Shown here: piece after piece, positions 26,287 through 35,203 of the stretch
Position numbering within the stretch: position 1 is the stretch's first letter
Layout: each line of letters starts with the position of its first letter
Source: Salegentibacter flavus
GTDB taxonomy: Bacteria > Bacteroidota > Bacteroidia > Flavobacteriales > Flavobacteriaceae
DNA length: 54,864 nucleotides
Direction: 5' to 3'
Assembly: GCF_900115145.1 (NCBI RefSeq)
Contig: NZ_FOVL01000023.1
Span: forward strand, 1 to 54,864
The notes under the pieces: model-generated
Told to the model about the DNA's origin: nothing
The model's database searches: none
The model's input: only the letters and a program-made list of their open reading frames with translations
Program-made: the position numbers and the translations under genes

Positions 26287-26736
26287 ATGACAACATTGGA
26301 AGCGGGCGACAAAGCCCCCGATTTTAAAGCCGAAGATCAAGACGGTAATATTGTGCAACTTTCAGATTTTGAAGGAAAGAAACTCGTGCTTTTCTTCTAT
26401 CCAAAAGCCAGTACACCCGGCTGTACTGCCGAAGCCTGTAACCTGAGAGACAACTGGGAACAGTTTCAGAAAAAGGGTTATACGGTGCTTGGAGTGAGTG
26501 CTGATTCTAAAAAACGGCAATCAAATTTTAAAAATAAATATGACTTCCCTTTTCCATTGCTTGCCGATGAGGATAAAGAAGTGATAAACGCCTATGGTGT
26601 TTGGGGCCCCAAAAAATTTATGGGAAAAGAATATGATGGGATCCACCGTACTACCTTTATAATTGACGAAGAAGGGAAAATTGAAGATGTGATCAAAAAG
26701 GTGAAAACCAAAGAACACACTGCCCAGATTCTCTAA
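26287..26736 (+). CDS. bcp: Thiol peroxidase, BCP-type peroxiredoxin
   Basis: 149 residues. It reduces hydrogen and organic peroxides in the cytoplasm, recycled by thioredoxin. The peroxidatic Cys46 is in YPKASTPGCTAEACNLRD and the resolving Cys51 lies five residues on, the atypical 2-Cys plan of the BCP/PrxQ group. GDKAPDFKAEDQDGN is the usual start. It is divergent from nth with only 30 bases between starts; an oxidative-stress link between a peroxidase and an oxidised-base glycosylase is attractive but not shown. A strong shared terminator follows. Confidence 0.94.
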   Translation: MTTLEAGDKAPDFKAEDQDGNIVQLSDFEGKKLVLFFYPKASTPGCTAEACNLRDNWEQFQKKGYTVLGVSADSKKRQSNFKNKYDFPFPLLADEDKEVINAYGVWGPKKFMGKEYDGIHRTTFIIDEEGKIEDVIKKVKTKEHTAQIL

Positions 26737-26743
26737 ACAGAAA

Positions 26744-26787
26744 TAACTGTCTGGAAAGCCCAAATTTTATCTTTTTCCAGACAGTTA
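26744..26787. terminator. Bidirectional terminator between bcp and the next minus-strand gene
   Basis: TAACTGTCTGGAAA (26744-26757) pairs perfectly with TTTCCAGACAGTTA (26774-26787), 14 pairs with a 16-base loop, followed by CTTTTTAATTTTT. Convergent genes end at 26736 and 26792. Confidence 0.88.
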
Positions 26788-26791
26788 CTTT

Positions 26792-27169
26792 TTAATTTTT
26801 GATAAGCTTAGCTGTTTTTAGGGTAGCAAGACTGTCACAGTTCTCGATCTGAAGCTCGAGGGTTTCAGAATTTATTTTTTCAGAAACGAGGTAAATATTA
26901 CAGGGTTCAGCATCGGTATTACTTCTGCCAAAATCAACATCTCCTGTTTCCAGGATTTGGGAAACCTTAGCGGTATCAAGATTATTAGCTTCAAAATAGC
27001 TTAAAACTTCAGGGGAATATGCCCTGGATTTTGTGCGGATATTTTTTAAAACTCTGTCGGTTGGGGTATAATCACAGGAGGCTCTCTTTCCGCCCAGGAA
27101 AAAGATTAACAGAATGATGCCAAAAAACAAGCCCACAGAGAAGTAACCTATACGGTGAATTAATTTCAT
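26792..27169 (-). CDS. Single-pass membrane protein, possibly DUF4258
   Basis: 125 residues: an N-terminal membrane helix (about 8-27, GYFSVGLFFGIILLIFFLGG) and a periplasmic part with three cysteines (SCDY, EPCNIY, ENCDSL). SPEVLSYFEANNLDTAKVSQILETGDVDFGRS resembles the DUF4258 pattern (a helix, then a VxxxLxxGDV turn). The three-cysteine layout may include one disulfide. It lies 63 bases downstream of the alanine dehydrogenase gene on the same strand. Function unknown; family call is tentative. Confidence 0.65.
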   Translation of the reverse strand: MKLIHRIGYFSVGLFFGIILLIFFLGGKRASCDYTPTDRVLKNIRTKSRAYSPEVLSYFEANNLDTAKVSQILETGDVDFGRSNTDAEPCNIYLVSEKINSETLELQIENCDSLATLKTAKLIKN

Positions 27170-27232
27170 TGAAGATGTCTACTTGAAAATCTAGTTATAA
27201 GATTTGATGATTTATATTTTTAGAAATTCAGC

Positions 27233-28432
27233 CTAAAAAATGAGCAAATTGATATCTCTGTAAGAAAGATCAAACCAATCTGCAATAGATTTATTGGTCA
27301 AAATTCCGTGGTAAAAGTACAAACCATTTCTTAAACCTTTGTCAAATCTCAGCGTGTTTTCCAATCCGCCTTCATCTGCTATATGTAGCAGGTAAGGAGT
27401 GAAGATGTTGCTGATGGAAAGCGATGAAGTTCTGGCGTAACGGGAAGGAATATTAGGAACGCAATAATGTATTATATCGTGTTTGGTGAAAATAGGTTGA
27501 TCGTGGGATGTTATTTCGCTGGTTTCCACACATCCCCCCATATCTATGCTAACATCTATAATTACGGCGCCTCGTTTCATAGTTTGCACCATATCGTCGG
27601 TAATAAGCACGGGAGATCGGTTTTTTCCTCTCACGGCTCCAATCAAAACATCACAACGTTTTATGGCCTTGCTTAAGTTTTTAGGCTGAATCGTAGAAGT
27701 ATAAAATGTATTGCCGAGATTAGACTGTATACTCCTGAGTTTGGTGAGCGAGCTATCAAATACCTTGACGCTGGCCCCAAGGCCTATAGAAGAACGTGTG
27801 GCAAATTCACCCACAGTGCCCGCTCCCAATATCACAACTTCGATAGGAGGCACACCACTAATGTTTCCAAACATCAACCCGTTACCTTTTACATGATTAC
27901 TCATTATTTCTGAAGCGATCAGGACAGAGGCCGTACCGGCAATTTCACTCATTGCTCTTACAATGGGATAACTGCCATCATCATCCCGAATGAACTCGAA
28001 AGCGAGGGCGGTAATTCGTTTTTCTGCCAGCTTCTGAAAGTATTGCTTGCATTGTGTTTTAAGCTGAAGCGCCGAAATTAATATCGTTTGAGGATTGATG
28101 AGTTCCAACTCCTCCATGGAAGCTGGTTCAACTTTTAAAATGGTAGGACAGGAGAACACCTTTTTGGTGTCTTTGGTGATCTCGGCGCCGGCCTCAGAAT
28201 AATCCTTATCGCTGAACCGGGCCCATTGACCTGCACCCGACTCTATCATCACCCGATGACCATGTGCCGTAATAGCTGCTACCGCATCAGGACTTAAACA
28301 TATGCGTTTTTCCTGGTATGAAGTTTCCTTTGGTAGCCCAATAAAAAGCTTTCCCTTGTTCTTGAAAATTTCCAGGGTTTCTTCCTGCGGAATGAGTTGT
28401 TCTTTGGTAAAAGGGGAGACCTGTTTTCCCAT
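27233..28432 (-). CDS. ald: Alanine dehydrogenase
   Basis: 399 residues of the AlaDH/PNT family. It interconverts L-alanine and pyruvate plus ammonia with NAD in the cytoplasm. GLPKETSYQEKRICLSPDAVAAITAHGHRVMIESGAG is the N-terminal AlaDH/PNT signature, and VVILGAGTVGEFATRSSIGLGASVKVFD is the NAD-binding Rossmann loop. It is about 30 residues longer at the N-terminus than the Bacillus enzyme, as usual for the flavobacterial form. A transhydrogenase subunit is excluded because no pntAB partner or membrane segment is present. A DUF4258-like gene follows. Confidence 0.88.
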   Translation of the reverse strand: MGKQVSPFTKEQLIPQEETLEIFKNKGKLFIGLPKETSYQEKRICLSPDAVAAITAHGHRVMIESGAGQWARFSDKDYSEAGAEITKDTKKVFSCPTILKVEPASMEELELINPQTILISALQLKTQCKQYFQKLAEKRITALAFEFIRDDDGSYPIVRAMSEIAGTASVLIASEIMSNHVKGNGLMFGNISGVPPIEVVILGAGTVGEFATRSSIGLGASVKVFDSSLTKLRSIQSNLGNTFYTSTIQPKNLSKAIKRCDVLIGAVRGKNRSPVLITDDMVQTMKRGAVIIDVSIDMGGCVETSEITSHDQPIFTKHDIIHYCVPNIPSRYARTSSLSISNIFTPYLLHIADEGGLENTLRFDKGLRNGLYFYHGILTNKSIADWFDLSYRDINLLIF

Positions 28433-28491
28433 ATTAAGACTTGTGAAACTTTAAGGAATTAAAATACAACTATTTTGGAGAATAGCTACAA

Positions 28492-29079
28492 TCAAAGTTT
28501 CTGGTAGTAGTCTTCCTGAAAATACTCTTCATAATTGTCATTACGAAATTCGTGCAGATCCCGGCGATCCCTTTCTGAAATGGGGGAAACTACAGAGACA
28601 TCAGTTTCTTCCAGCTCGCTTAGATCGATGCCGTAGATCCGGTCAAAGATTTTAATCCGAATTAGATAAACAATTGAAAGAATAACTATAAAGAAAGGTG
28701 CTAAATAGATTAGCTGGTTGGTGTCCATTGGATCCTGAATATTATAAAAGTCATCATATACTGTGCTTATTAATTGATAAGTATACATTGAAACTGGTAC
28801 TAAAATAACGTGGTACCACCAATGTTTACAAGTGAAAAACCAGATCAACAATAAATATAAAGGTACAATTTTACCTAAATAGGTCCAGGCTGCAGCTAAG
28901 ACACTTTCGTAGTAAAGACTCTCATAGGTAAAAAAAGAAGTTTCCCAAACGGAACCGTTTGGGAAAATTTCATATAGGTAAAATAAATATGGTGAAAATG
29001 CTATTGAAAGGGCAATAAGACTACCCGTTAGTAGGAACTTTGATGGCTGAGCGGTCGATCGCTTGTCTTTTGATGTCAT
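28492..29079 (-). CDS. Four-helix membrane protein of unknown function
   Basis: 195 residues with about four membrane helices (roughly 16-37, 63-82, 86-106, 124-143) and a charged C-terminal tail rich in Asp, Glu and Tyr (residues 150-195, ending NYEEYFQEDYYQKL). No family recognised. Its start lies inside the end of a 47-residue secreted-peptide gene (overlap 29021-29079, different frame), so the two are translated from one mRNA and probably coupled. This is a candidate peptide/membrane-protein pair. Confidence 0.7.
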   Translation of the reverse strand: MTSKDKRSTAQPSKFLLTGSLIALSIAFSPYLFYLYEIFPNGSVWETSFFTYESLYYESVLAAAWTYLGKIVPLYLLLIWFFTCKHWWYHVILVPVSMYTYQLISTVYDDFYNIQDPMDTNQLIYLAPFFIVILSIVYLIRIKIFDRIYGIDLSELEETDVSVVSPISERDRRDLHEFRNDNYEEYFQEDYYQKL

Positions 29080-29164
29080 CCGTATTATCGTTATCAGTGG
29101 TGGAAGTTACAAAAAAACTGGCTCCAAAGATTGCTGCTCCGAATAATAATGCTTTAATTTTCAT
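29021..29164 (-). CDS. 47-residue secreted peptide precursor
   Basis: ATG at 29164, TAG at 29023-29021. The product begins MKIKALLFGAAIFGASFFVT, a good signal sequence, then an acidic spacer (TTDNDNTDD) and a C-terminal part IKRQAIDRSAIKVPTNG. Small secreted proteins ending in a similar basic motif with PxNG occur in flavobacteria, as I recall. The gene overlaps the next membrane protein gene by 59 bases. A -7 box (minus strand TAGGTTTG, 29216-29209) lies 44 bases upstream. Function unknown. Confidence 0.7.
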   Translation of the reverse strand: MKIKALLFGAAIFGASFFVTSTTDNDNTDDIKRQAIDRSAIKVPTNG

Positions 29165-29208
29165 AATGTATAGGTTTAGTAGTTGTTATTTCGTTTTGAT
29201 TTCTGAAA

Positions 29209-29216
29209 CAAACCTA
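29209..29216 (-). promoter_or_regulatory. -7 box of the 47-residue peptide gene
   Basis: On the minus strand TAGGTTTG matches TAnnTTTG, 44 bases before the start codon. The -33 region is weak. Confidence 0.5.
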
Positions 29217-29253
29217 TAACATTATAAAGCACTAAAAATTAATACATTAATTG

Positions 29254-29261
29254 TACTTTTG
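29254..29261 (+). promoter_or_regulatory. Orphan -7 box with no plus-strand gene
   Basis: TACTTTTG followed by CCGCC is a good plus-strand match to TAnnTTTG, but the next plus-strand gene starts at 31523. The 282-base gap (29165-29446) holds no ORF I can support. It could start a small RNA antisense to the end of tsaE, or be chance. Confidence 0.3.
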
Positions 29262-29446
29262 CCGCCTTTTTCGGAATAAAAAACTGTAATTAATGAATTA
29301 AAATTACTATTTAGCAGTAAGTCGAAAGCCCTTATTTCATCGGTTTAAAATAAAAAATTGCTATTTCAGCTTTTAATTACCCCTGGATTTGTAAAAAAAA
29401 TCTTACAACGTCTTTTGGGCAGAAAATCTAGGTCTTTAAGATTTCA

Positions 29447-29875
29447 TTAACAAATATTTAACACTCTTAAATTTTCATCTTTTATTTTCAGCTCTATTTT
29501 TTGCCATTCCGGCTCCAGTAAATTCTCTATTTTTTGTGGCCATTCTATTAATTTCCAACCTGGGCTTTCAAAATAATCTTCAATTCCCATATCCAGGGCT
29601 TCATTTTCATCTTCAATGCGATAAAAATCGAAATGATAAATAGGACCTTCTGTGCTACTATATTCATTTACCAATGAAAAAGTTGGGCTCGACGCCAAAT
29701 CTTCACTTCCAAGTGCTTTTACTAAAGCCCTAATCAGGGTAGTTTTGCCCGCTCCCATTTCCCCGTAAAATAAAAGAGTCTTGTTTTTAGCGTTCTTCAG
29801 AATATAATCAACCGCCAGGTCAATTTCATTTAGATTATAGGTTAGGGGCATAAAACCTGAACTTTTATTATTCAC
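29447..29875 (-). CDS. tsaE: tRNA threonylcarbamoyladenosine biosynthesis ATPase TsaE
   Basis: 142 residues. TsaE is the ATPase that resets the TsaBD complex making t6A37 in ANN-decoding tRNAs. Walker A GEMGAGKTT is at residues 38-46, and SSPTFSLVNEY and HFDFYRIEDENEALDMGIEDYF are family hallmarks. Length is normal. The start may instead be Met9 (29851). It follows porX on the minus strand with a 60-base gap, so the two may be co-transcribed. tsaB and tsaD are not in the window. Confidence 0.93.
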   Translation of the reverse strand: MNNKSSGFMPLTYNLNEIDLAVDYILKNAKNKTLLFYGEMGAGKTTLIRALVKALGSEDLASSPTFSLVNEYSSTEGPIYHFDFYRIEDENEALDMGIEDYFESPGWKLIEWPQKIENLLEPEWQKIELKIKDENLRVLNIC

Positions 29876-29935
29876 AAAGATAAGTAAAAACTTATAAAGC
29901 CATACAAACGGCTGATAGACACAGGATTTAATAAG

Positions 29936-31486
29936 TTATTTTGGGGTCATCACCACAAAAGGTATCACCATTTCTTCCAGGGATACTCCCCCGTGCTGGT
30001 AGGTATTGCGGTAATAGCTTACATAATGGTTGAAATTGTTTGGATATGCAAAGAACAGATCTCCCTTTGCGAAAATAAAAGAGCTACTCATATTTAAAGT
30101 AGGCAAATGAATGCTCTTGGGATTTTTGGCCGCCAACACATCTTTTTCTTCATAGGTGAGACTTTTACCAGTTTTATACCTTAAATTAAGACTGGTGTTT
30201 TTGTCTCCTATAACTTTAGAAGGATGTTTTACATTTATAGTTCCATGGTCAGTAGTGAGGATAAGTTTAAAACCTAACTGTTGTGCTTGTTGGATGATCT
30301 CTAATAATGGAGAATTTTTAAACCAGCTGTGGGTAAGCGAGCGGTAGGATTTATCGTTAGATGCCAGCTCTTTTATAACTTCCATTTCGGTTTTTGAATG
30401 TGAAAGCATATCTACAAAATTGTAAACCACTACGGTGAGATCATTATTCTTTTGGGTTTTGAAATTCTCCACCAGTTTCCTTCCAGCTTTTAAGCTAGTG
30501 ATCTTATGATATTCGTGTTTTATGTTTAAGCCAAGACGCTTAAGCTGTTCCCTTAGGAATTCAGCTTCGTAGTTATTTTTGCCACCTTCGTCGGTATCGT
30601 TTTTCCAATACTTCGGAAAGAGTTTCTCCATTTCACTCGGCATAAGCCCTGAAAACATCGCGTTCCGGGCATATTGCGTTGCAGTAGGAAGAATACTGTA
30701 GAAAGGGGATTCTTCTGTCTTTTTATAATATGTACTTACAACGGGTTCAAAGGCTTTCCATTGATCATATCTTAGATTGTCTACCACCACCAAAAGCGTA
30801 GGTTGGTCTTTCGAAATTTCGGGAACTATCTTTTCCTTGAAAATTGTGTGAGACATTACCGGGGCATCGGCTTTTTTCTCGAACCAACCGGGGTAATTCT
30901 TATCTATGAATTTACAGAACTGCGTATTGGCTTCCTGCTTTTGTGATTCAAGGATCTCAAACATCCCACTGTCTTCAATAGTTTCTAATTGAAGTTCCCA
31001 GTAAATAAGGCGTTGGTATAATTCTGCCCATTCCTCGTAGGAATTTACCTGAGCCATATCCATCGCGATCTTCCTGAACTCCTGCTGATAATTAGAAGTT
31101 GTTTTTTCTGAAATAAGTCTCGAGTGATCCAGGTTTTTCTTTATACTTAGCAGGATCTGGTTTGGGTTCACGGGTTTTATAAGATAATCGGCGATCTTGG
31201 AGCCTATAGCTTCCTCCATAATAAATTCTTCTTCACTCTTGGTGATCATAACGATAGGGAGGTTTTCTCTTTTCTCTTTGATTTCGGCTAAGGTTTCAAG
31301 GCCGGTAAGTCCAGGCATATTTTCGTCAAGAAAAACAATATCAAAATTCTCCTGTTCAATTTGCTCTAAAGCTTCAGTACCACTCTTGCTGGTAGTAACA
31401 TCGTAATTTTTATTCTCCAAAAAAAGGATATGCGGCTTTAGTAAATCGATCTCATCATCTACCCACAATATTTTGATGTTATTCAT
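29936..31486 (-). CDS. porX: T9SS regulator PorX (response regulator with PglZ-type phosphodiesterase domain)
   Basis: 516 residues. The receiver domain (1-120) has acidic Asp10/Asp11, phospho-acceptor Asp54 (FLDENMPG) and Lys104 (YLIKP). A helical middle is followed by an alkaline-phosphatase-superfamily PglZ domain (about 220-510) with metal-site motifs LLVVVDNLRYDQW, LPTATQYARNAMFSG, YNFVDMLSHS, LTTDHGT and HGGVSLEEM. In Bacteroidota, PorX with the kinase PorY and a sigma factor controls type IX secretion; its PglZ domain has reported phosphodiesterase activity on oligonucleotides. porY is not in the window. The PglZ domain does not indicate a BREX system here, because the receiver fusion is diagnostic of PorX. 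Confidence 0.95.
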   Translation of the reverse strand: MNNIKILWVDDEIDLLKPHILFLENKNYDVTTSKSGTEALEQIEQENFDIVFLDENMPGLTGLETLAEIKEKRENLPIVMITKSEEEFIMEEAIGSKIADYLIKPVNPNQILLSIKKNLDHSRLISEKTTSNYQQEFRKIAMDMAQVNSYEEWAELYQRLIYWELQLETIEDSGMFEILESQKQEANTQFCKFIDKNYPGWFEKKADAPVMSHTIFKEKIVPEISKDQPTLLVVVDNLRYDQWKAFEPVVSTYYKKTEESPFYSILPTATQYARNAMFSGLMPSEMEKLFPKYWKNDTDEGGKNNYEAEFLREQLKRLGLNIKHEYHKITSLKAGRKLVENFKTQKNNDLTVVVYNFVDMLSHSKTEMEVIKELASNDKSYRSLTHSWFKNSPLLEIIQQAQQLGFKLILTTDHGTINVKHPSKVIGDKNTSLNLRYKTGKSLTYEEKDVLAAKNPKSIHLPTLNMSSSFIFAKGDLFFAYPNNFNHYVSYYRNTYQHGGVSLEEMVIPFVVMTPK

Positions 31487-31499
31487 ATATGTATATTTG
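31472..31499 (+). promoter_or_regulatory. Promoter of the HD phosphohydrolase gene, inside the porX start
   Basis: TTTG at 31472-31475, a 16-base spacer and TATATTTG at 31492-31499. Transcription would start about 17 bases before the TTG start at 31523. The spacer is slightly short. Confidence 0.5.
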
Positions 31500-31522
31500 T
31501 TTTAAATTAAAGAAAATAAGGC

Positions 31523-32752
31523 TTGGCATCTCAACACAAACTAAAAATATTAAACGACCCAATTTACGGATTTATTACCATCCCGAGTCAGCAGATCTTT
31601 AACCTTATCGAGCATCCATATTTTCAAAGATTACGCCGTATTTCGCAAATGGGGCTTTCTTATCTGGTTTATCCCGGGGCCCATCATACACGATTTCATC
31701 ACGCTCTGGGTTGTGTACACCTAATGCAAAAAGCGGTGAGAATTCTTCGGTATAAAGGAGTTATGATTTCCGAAGCCGAAGAAGAAGCCTTGCAAATTGC
31801 TATTCTTTTGCATGATATTGGCCACGGCCCATTTTCTCATGCTATGGAGCATAGTATCGTTGAGGGCATTGATCACGAAAGTATATCATTGCTTTTTATG
31901 GAGGAAATCAACCGGGAATTTAACCAAAGTTTAACGCTGGCCATCCAGATCTTTAAGGGTGATTATGAAAGAAAGTTTTTGAATCAGCTGGTATCGAGTC
32001 AGCTGGATATGGACCGTCTTGATTATCTTAAAAGGGATAGCTTTTATACCGGTGCTGCTGAGGGTAATATTAACAGCGAACGTCTTATAACCATGCTTAA
32101 TGTTGTGAACGGCGAACTAGTAGTGGAAGAGAAGGGGATCTATTCAGTAGAAAAATTCCTGGTGGCACGCCGACTCATGTACTGGCAGGTTTATTTACAT
32201 AAAACCAGCCTGGTTGCTGAGCAATTGCTAATAAGGGTTTTAAAAAGGGCTAAGGAACTCATTGAAGAAGGGACAAAGTTACATGCCAGCAAGGCCCTGA
32301 TGTTTTTCCTAAATAATAAAGTAACCCGGGATAATTTCGATAAAGATACCCTGGATGTTTTTTCACGTCTTGATGATTATGATATTGTAATGGCGATGAA
32401 GGAATGGATAGAATGTGATGATTTTGTTCTAAGCAACCTTTGCACGATGATCATTAACCGCGATCTGCTTAAGGTAAAAATCAAAAAGAAAAAACCTTCA
32501 TCTGAGAAACTGGCTCGGCACCGGGAAAAACTTCAGAAGAAATATAATATTTCAGAAAAAGAGGCGAATTACTTTGTATTTAGGGGTGAGATCGCAAATC
32601 TGGCATATAAGACTGAAAAGAACAATATTAATATTCTCCATAAAAATGGGAAAACCAGCGATGTTGCTAAGGTTTCTGATCAGCTAAACCTGGAAGCGCT
32701 CTCTAAAACGGTGGTGAAATATTATATCTGCTACCCCAAGCCCAAACATTAA
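31523..32752 (+). CDS. HD-domain phosphohydrolase (dGTPase-like)
   Basis: 409 residues. TTG at 31523 is taken as start because a TAA lies two codons upstream, an AAGG lies just before it, and the family's conserved KILNDPIYGFITIP follows at residue 7; no earlier ATG is possible. The HD metal site is formed by HHTRFHHALGC, LLHDIGHGPFSHAME (His-Asp) and SQLDMDRLDYLKRDSFYTG. Relatives hydrolyse dNTPs or other phosphoesters; the exact substrate is not clear. It lies 24 bases before lpxD, whose own -7 box sits in the gap. Confidence 0.9.
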   Translation: MASQHKLKILNDPIYGFITIPSQQIFNLIEHPYFQRLRRISQMGLSYLVYPGAHHTRFHHALGCVHLMQKAVRILRYKGVMISEAEEEALQIAILLHDIGHGPFSHAMEHSIVEGIDHESISLLFMEEINREFNQSLTLAIQIFKGDYERKFLNQLVSSQLDMDRLDYLKRDSFYTGAAEGNINSERLITMLNVVNGELVVEEKGIYSVEKFLVARRLMYWQVYLHKTSLVAEQLLIRVLKRAKELIEEGTKLHASKALMFFLNNKVTRDNFDKDTLDVFSRLDDYDIVMAMKEWIECDDFVLSNLCTMIINRDLLKVKIKKKKPSSEKLARHREKLQKKYNISEKEANYFVFRGEIANLAYKTEKNNINILHKNGKTSDVAKVSDQLNLEALSKTVVKYYICYPKPKH

Positions 32753-32763
32753 ACCATTTTTTT

Positions 32764-32771
32764 TACTTTTG
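32764..32771 (+). promoter_or_regulatory. lpxD: -7 box directly before lpxD
   Basis: TACTTTTG ends five bases before the lpxD ATG at 32777, so a transcript from here would be leaderless or nearly so. No clear -33 TTTG is seen 17-23 bases upstream. Confidence 0.5.
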
Positions 32772-32776
32772 CCAGA

Positions 32777-33805
32777 ATGAAATTTACCGCATCACAAATA
32801 GCAGAGATACTGGAGGGAAAGATCGTAGGCGATCCCGAAGCCGAAGTATCTGAACTTGCCAAGATCGAAGAAGGTGCTAAAGGAGCATTGACATTTTTAA
32901 GCAATCCAAAATATAATTCCTATATATATACTACTAAAGCTTCCATTACCATCGTAAATGAAGACTTTAAACCCGAACAGCCAATACACACAACCCTGAT
33001 AAAAGTAAAGGATGCCTATAAAGCTTTCTCCAAGTTGCTGGAGTATTACAATCAGGTTAAGTTGAATAAATCCGGAATTGAGCAACCCAGTTTCATCTCT
33101 GAAGATGTGAAATACGGGGAAGATATCTACCTGGGAGCTTTCTCTTATGTGGGGAAGAAAGTGGAAATAGGTAATAACGTAAAGATTTATCCAAACGTTT
33201 ATTTAGGAGACAATGTAAAGATTGGAGATAATGTTATTCTTTTTTCAGGAGTAAAAATTTATTCAGACTGTACTGTTGGAAATAATTGTGTTATCCATAG
33301 TGGGGTGATTGTAGGAGCCGATGGATTTGGTTTTAGCCCTGAAGAGGATGGGAAATACGCCAAAGTTCCCCAGATTGGAAATGTAATTATAGAAGATGAT
33401 GTGGAGATTGGAGCCGGCACCACAATAGATAGGGCTACCCTGGGATCAACAATAATCAGGAAAGGCGTGAAACTGGATAACCAAATTCAGATTGCGCATA
33501 ACGTAGAGATTGGAGAGCATACAGCTATTGCTGCACAAACAGGTATTGCCGGTTCTACAAAGATTGGTAAGAATTGTCTAATTGGTGGGCAGGTAGGTAT
33601 TGCCGGTCATTTATATATAGGAGACCGGGTAAGAATCCAGGCCCAGTCTGGAATTGGCCGAAATCTGAAAGATGGTGAAACTTTACAGGGGAGCCCGGCA
33701 ATTGGTTATAACGATTACTATAAATCTTATATACATTTTAAAAATTTGCCCAAAATAGTTGACACCATTGAGCAACTAAGGAAAAAAAATGAAAATAATG
33801 GCTGA
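32777..33805 (+). CDS. lpxD: UDP-3-O-acylglucosamine N-acyltransferase
   Basis: 342 residues. It adds the second hydroxyacyl chain to UDP-3-O-acyl-glucosamine in lipid A synthesis. The N-terminal uridine-binding domain (about 1-100) is followed by a left-handed beta-helix of hexapeptide repeats (about 105-315). Catalytic His241 is in [14 protein letters not shown], and [22 protein letters not shown] is a family signature. Its stop overlaps the start of lpxC/fabZ by 17 bases. A second, shorter LpxD-like gene lies 2.8 kb downstream. Confidence 0.94.
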   Translation: MKFTASQIAEILEGKIVGDPEAEVSELAKIEEGAKGALTFLSNPKYNSYIYTTKASITIVNEDFKPEQPIHTTLIKVKDAYKAFSKLLEYYNQVKLNKSGIEQPSFISEDVKYGEDIYLGAFSYVGKKVEIGNNVKIYPNVYLGDNVKIGDNVILFSGVKIYSDCTVGNNCVIHSGVIVGADGFGFSPEEDGKYAKVPQIGNVIIEDDVEIGAGTTIDRATLGSTIIRKGVKLDNQIQIAHNVEIGEHTAIAAQTGIAGSTKIGKNCLIGGQVGIAGHLYIGDRVRIQAQSGIGRNLKDGETLQGSPAIGYNDYYKSYIHFKNLPKIVDTIEQLRKKNENNG

Positions 33806-35198
33806 AAAAGTTTCTAAGCAAACCACCATAAAGGAAAAAGTTTCCCTTGAAGGCGTAGGTCTCCACACCGGCCAGTCGGTAACTATTACTTTTAAACCTG
33901 CCCCGGAAAATACCGGATATGTCTTTAAAAGAATTGACCTTGACGGGGAACCAGAAGTTGAAGCAGATATTGCTTATGTGGTAAATACTCAACGCGGAAC
34001 CAACCTTGAAAAGAACGGGGTATCTATTCAAACTTCAGAACACGTACTCGCTGCCTGTGTTGGACTGGAGATAGATAACCTAATAATGGAGCTTGATGCT
34101 TCTGAACCTCCAATAATGGACGGGTCGTCTAAATTTTTCGTCGAAGCTCTTGAGAAAGCAGGTATTGGAGAACTGGATGCCGAACGTGAGGAATATGAAG
34201 TCGATGAGGTAATATGTTATCATGATGATGAATCAGGAAGTGAGATTATTGTAATGCCTGCAGAAGAATACCAGGTTACTGCTATGGTAGATTTTGGCAC
34301 CAAAGTTCTGGGAACCCAAAATGCCTCCATCAACCATCTTTCTGAATTTAAAGCTGAAATCGCCAATGCCAGGACCTTTAGCTTTCTTCATGAACTGGAA
34401 GCTCTTCTTGATCACGGATTGATCAAAGGAGGAGATCTAAACAATGCCATTGTTTATGTAGATAAGGAAATTGGTGAGGAAACGATGAAAAAACTCCGTG
34501 TGGCTTTTGACCGTAAAGAAATGTCGGTTAAGCCAAACGGAATCCTTGATAACCTTACTTTGCACTATCCCAATGAAGCTGCAAGGCATAAACTCCTTGA
34601 TGTACTGGGAGATCTTGCTCTTATAGGGACCAGGATAAAAGGTAAAGTGATCGCCAATAAACCGGGCCATTATGTAAACACTCAGTTTGCAAAAAAGATG
34701 GCAAAGATCATCAAAGCAGCAAAAAGAAATAATGTTCCTAAGATAAATCCTGATATTAAGCCTTTGATGGACGTTAACGATATTATGAATATTTTGCCTC
34801 ACAGGGCTCCGTTTCTTTTGGTAGATAAAATTTATACCTGCACTGATACCTGTGTAATAGGAATGAAAAATGTCACGATGAATGAACCTTTCTTTGTAGG
34901 GCATTTTCCCGGGAAACCTGTAATGCCGGGGGTACTTCAGGTAGAGGCTATGGCACAAACCGGAGGTATTCTTGCCTTAAGATCGGTTCCCGATCCTGAA
35001 AATTATCTTACCTATTTTATGAAAATAGATAATGTTAGGTTCAAACGACAGGTGGTACCCGGAGATACTTTAATTTTTAAACTCGAATTATTAGCGCCAA
35101 TCCGTAGGGGAATCTGCCAGATGCAGGGCTATGCCTACGTAAATGGAAAATTAGCAACCGAAGCGGTTCTTATGGCGCAAATTGTAAAATCAAAATAA
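33789..35198 (+). CDS. lpxC/fabZ: Bifunctional UDP-3-O-acyl-GlcNAc deacetylase / 3-hydroxyacyl-ACP dehydratase
   Basis: 469 residues (466 if the second ATG at 33798 is used). Residues 1-310 are LpxC, the committed zinc deacetylase of lipid A synthesis: [35 protein letters not shown] and [15 protein letters not shown] carry the zinc ligands. Residues about 325-469 are FabZ, with [13 protein letters not shown] and [23 protein letters not shown] holding the catalytic His and Glu. The fusion is typical of Bacteroidota and couples the choice between fatty acid elongation and lipid A. It overlaps lpxD and is followed by lpxA 5 bases on. Confidence 0.96.
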   Translation: MKIMAEKVSKQTTIKEKVSLEGVGLHTGQSVTITFKPAPENTGYVFKRIDLDGEPEVEADIAYVVNTQRGTNLEKNGVSIQTSEHVLAACVGLEIDNLIMELDASEPPIMDGSSKFFVEALEKAGIGELDAEREEYEVDEVICYHDDESGSEIIVMPAEEYQVTAMVDFGTKVLGTQNASINHLSEFKAEIANARTFSFLHELEALLDHGLIKGGDLNNAIVYVDKEIGEETMKKLRVAFDRKEMSVKPNGILDNLTLHYPNEAARHKLLDVLGDLALIGTRIKGKVIANKPGHYVNTQFAKKMAKIIKAAKRNNVPKINPDIKPLMDVNDIMNILPHRAPFLLVDKIYTCTDTCVIGMKNVTMNEPFFVGHFPGKPVMPGVLQVEAMAQTGGILALRSVPDPENYLTYFMKIDNVRFKRQVVPGDTLIFKLELLAPIRRGICQMQGYAYVNGKLATEAVLMAQIVKSK

Positions 35199-35203
35199 AT
35201 ATT

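Noticed and set aside
26257-26358. 34-residue N-terminal extension of nth
   Set aside because: It covers the divergent promoter region and part of bcp; the homologous start is at 26256.
29936-31486. PglZ domain as a sign of a BREX phage-defence system
   Set aside because: The domain is fused to a response-regulator receiver, which is PorX; no brx genes are nearby.
34437-34958. 173-residue minus-strand ORF
   Set aside because: It lies wholly inside lpxC/fabZ and has no domain-like composition; a shadow of the real gene.
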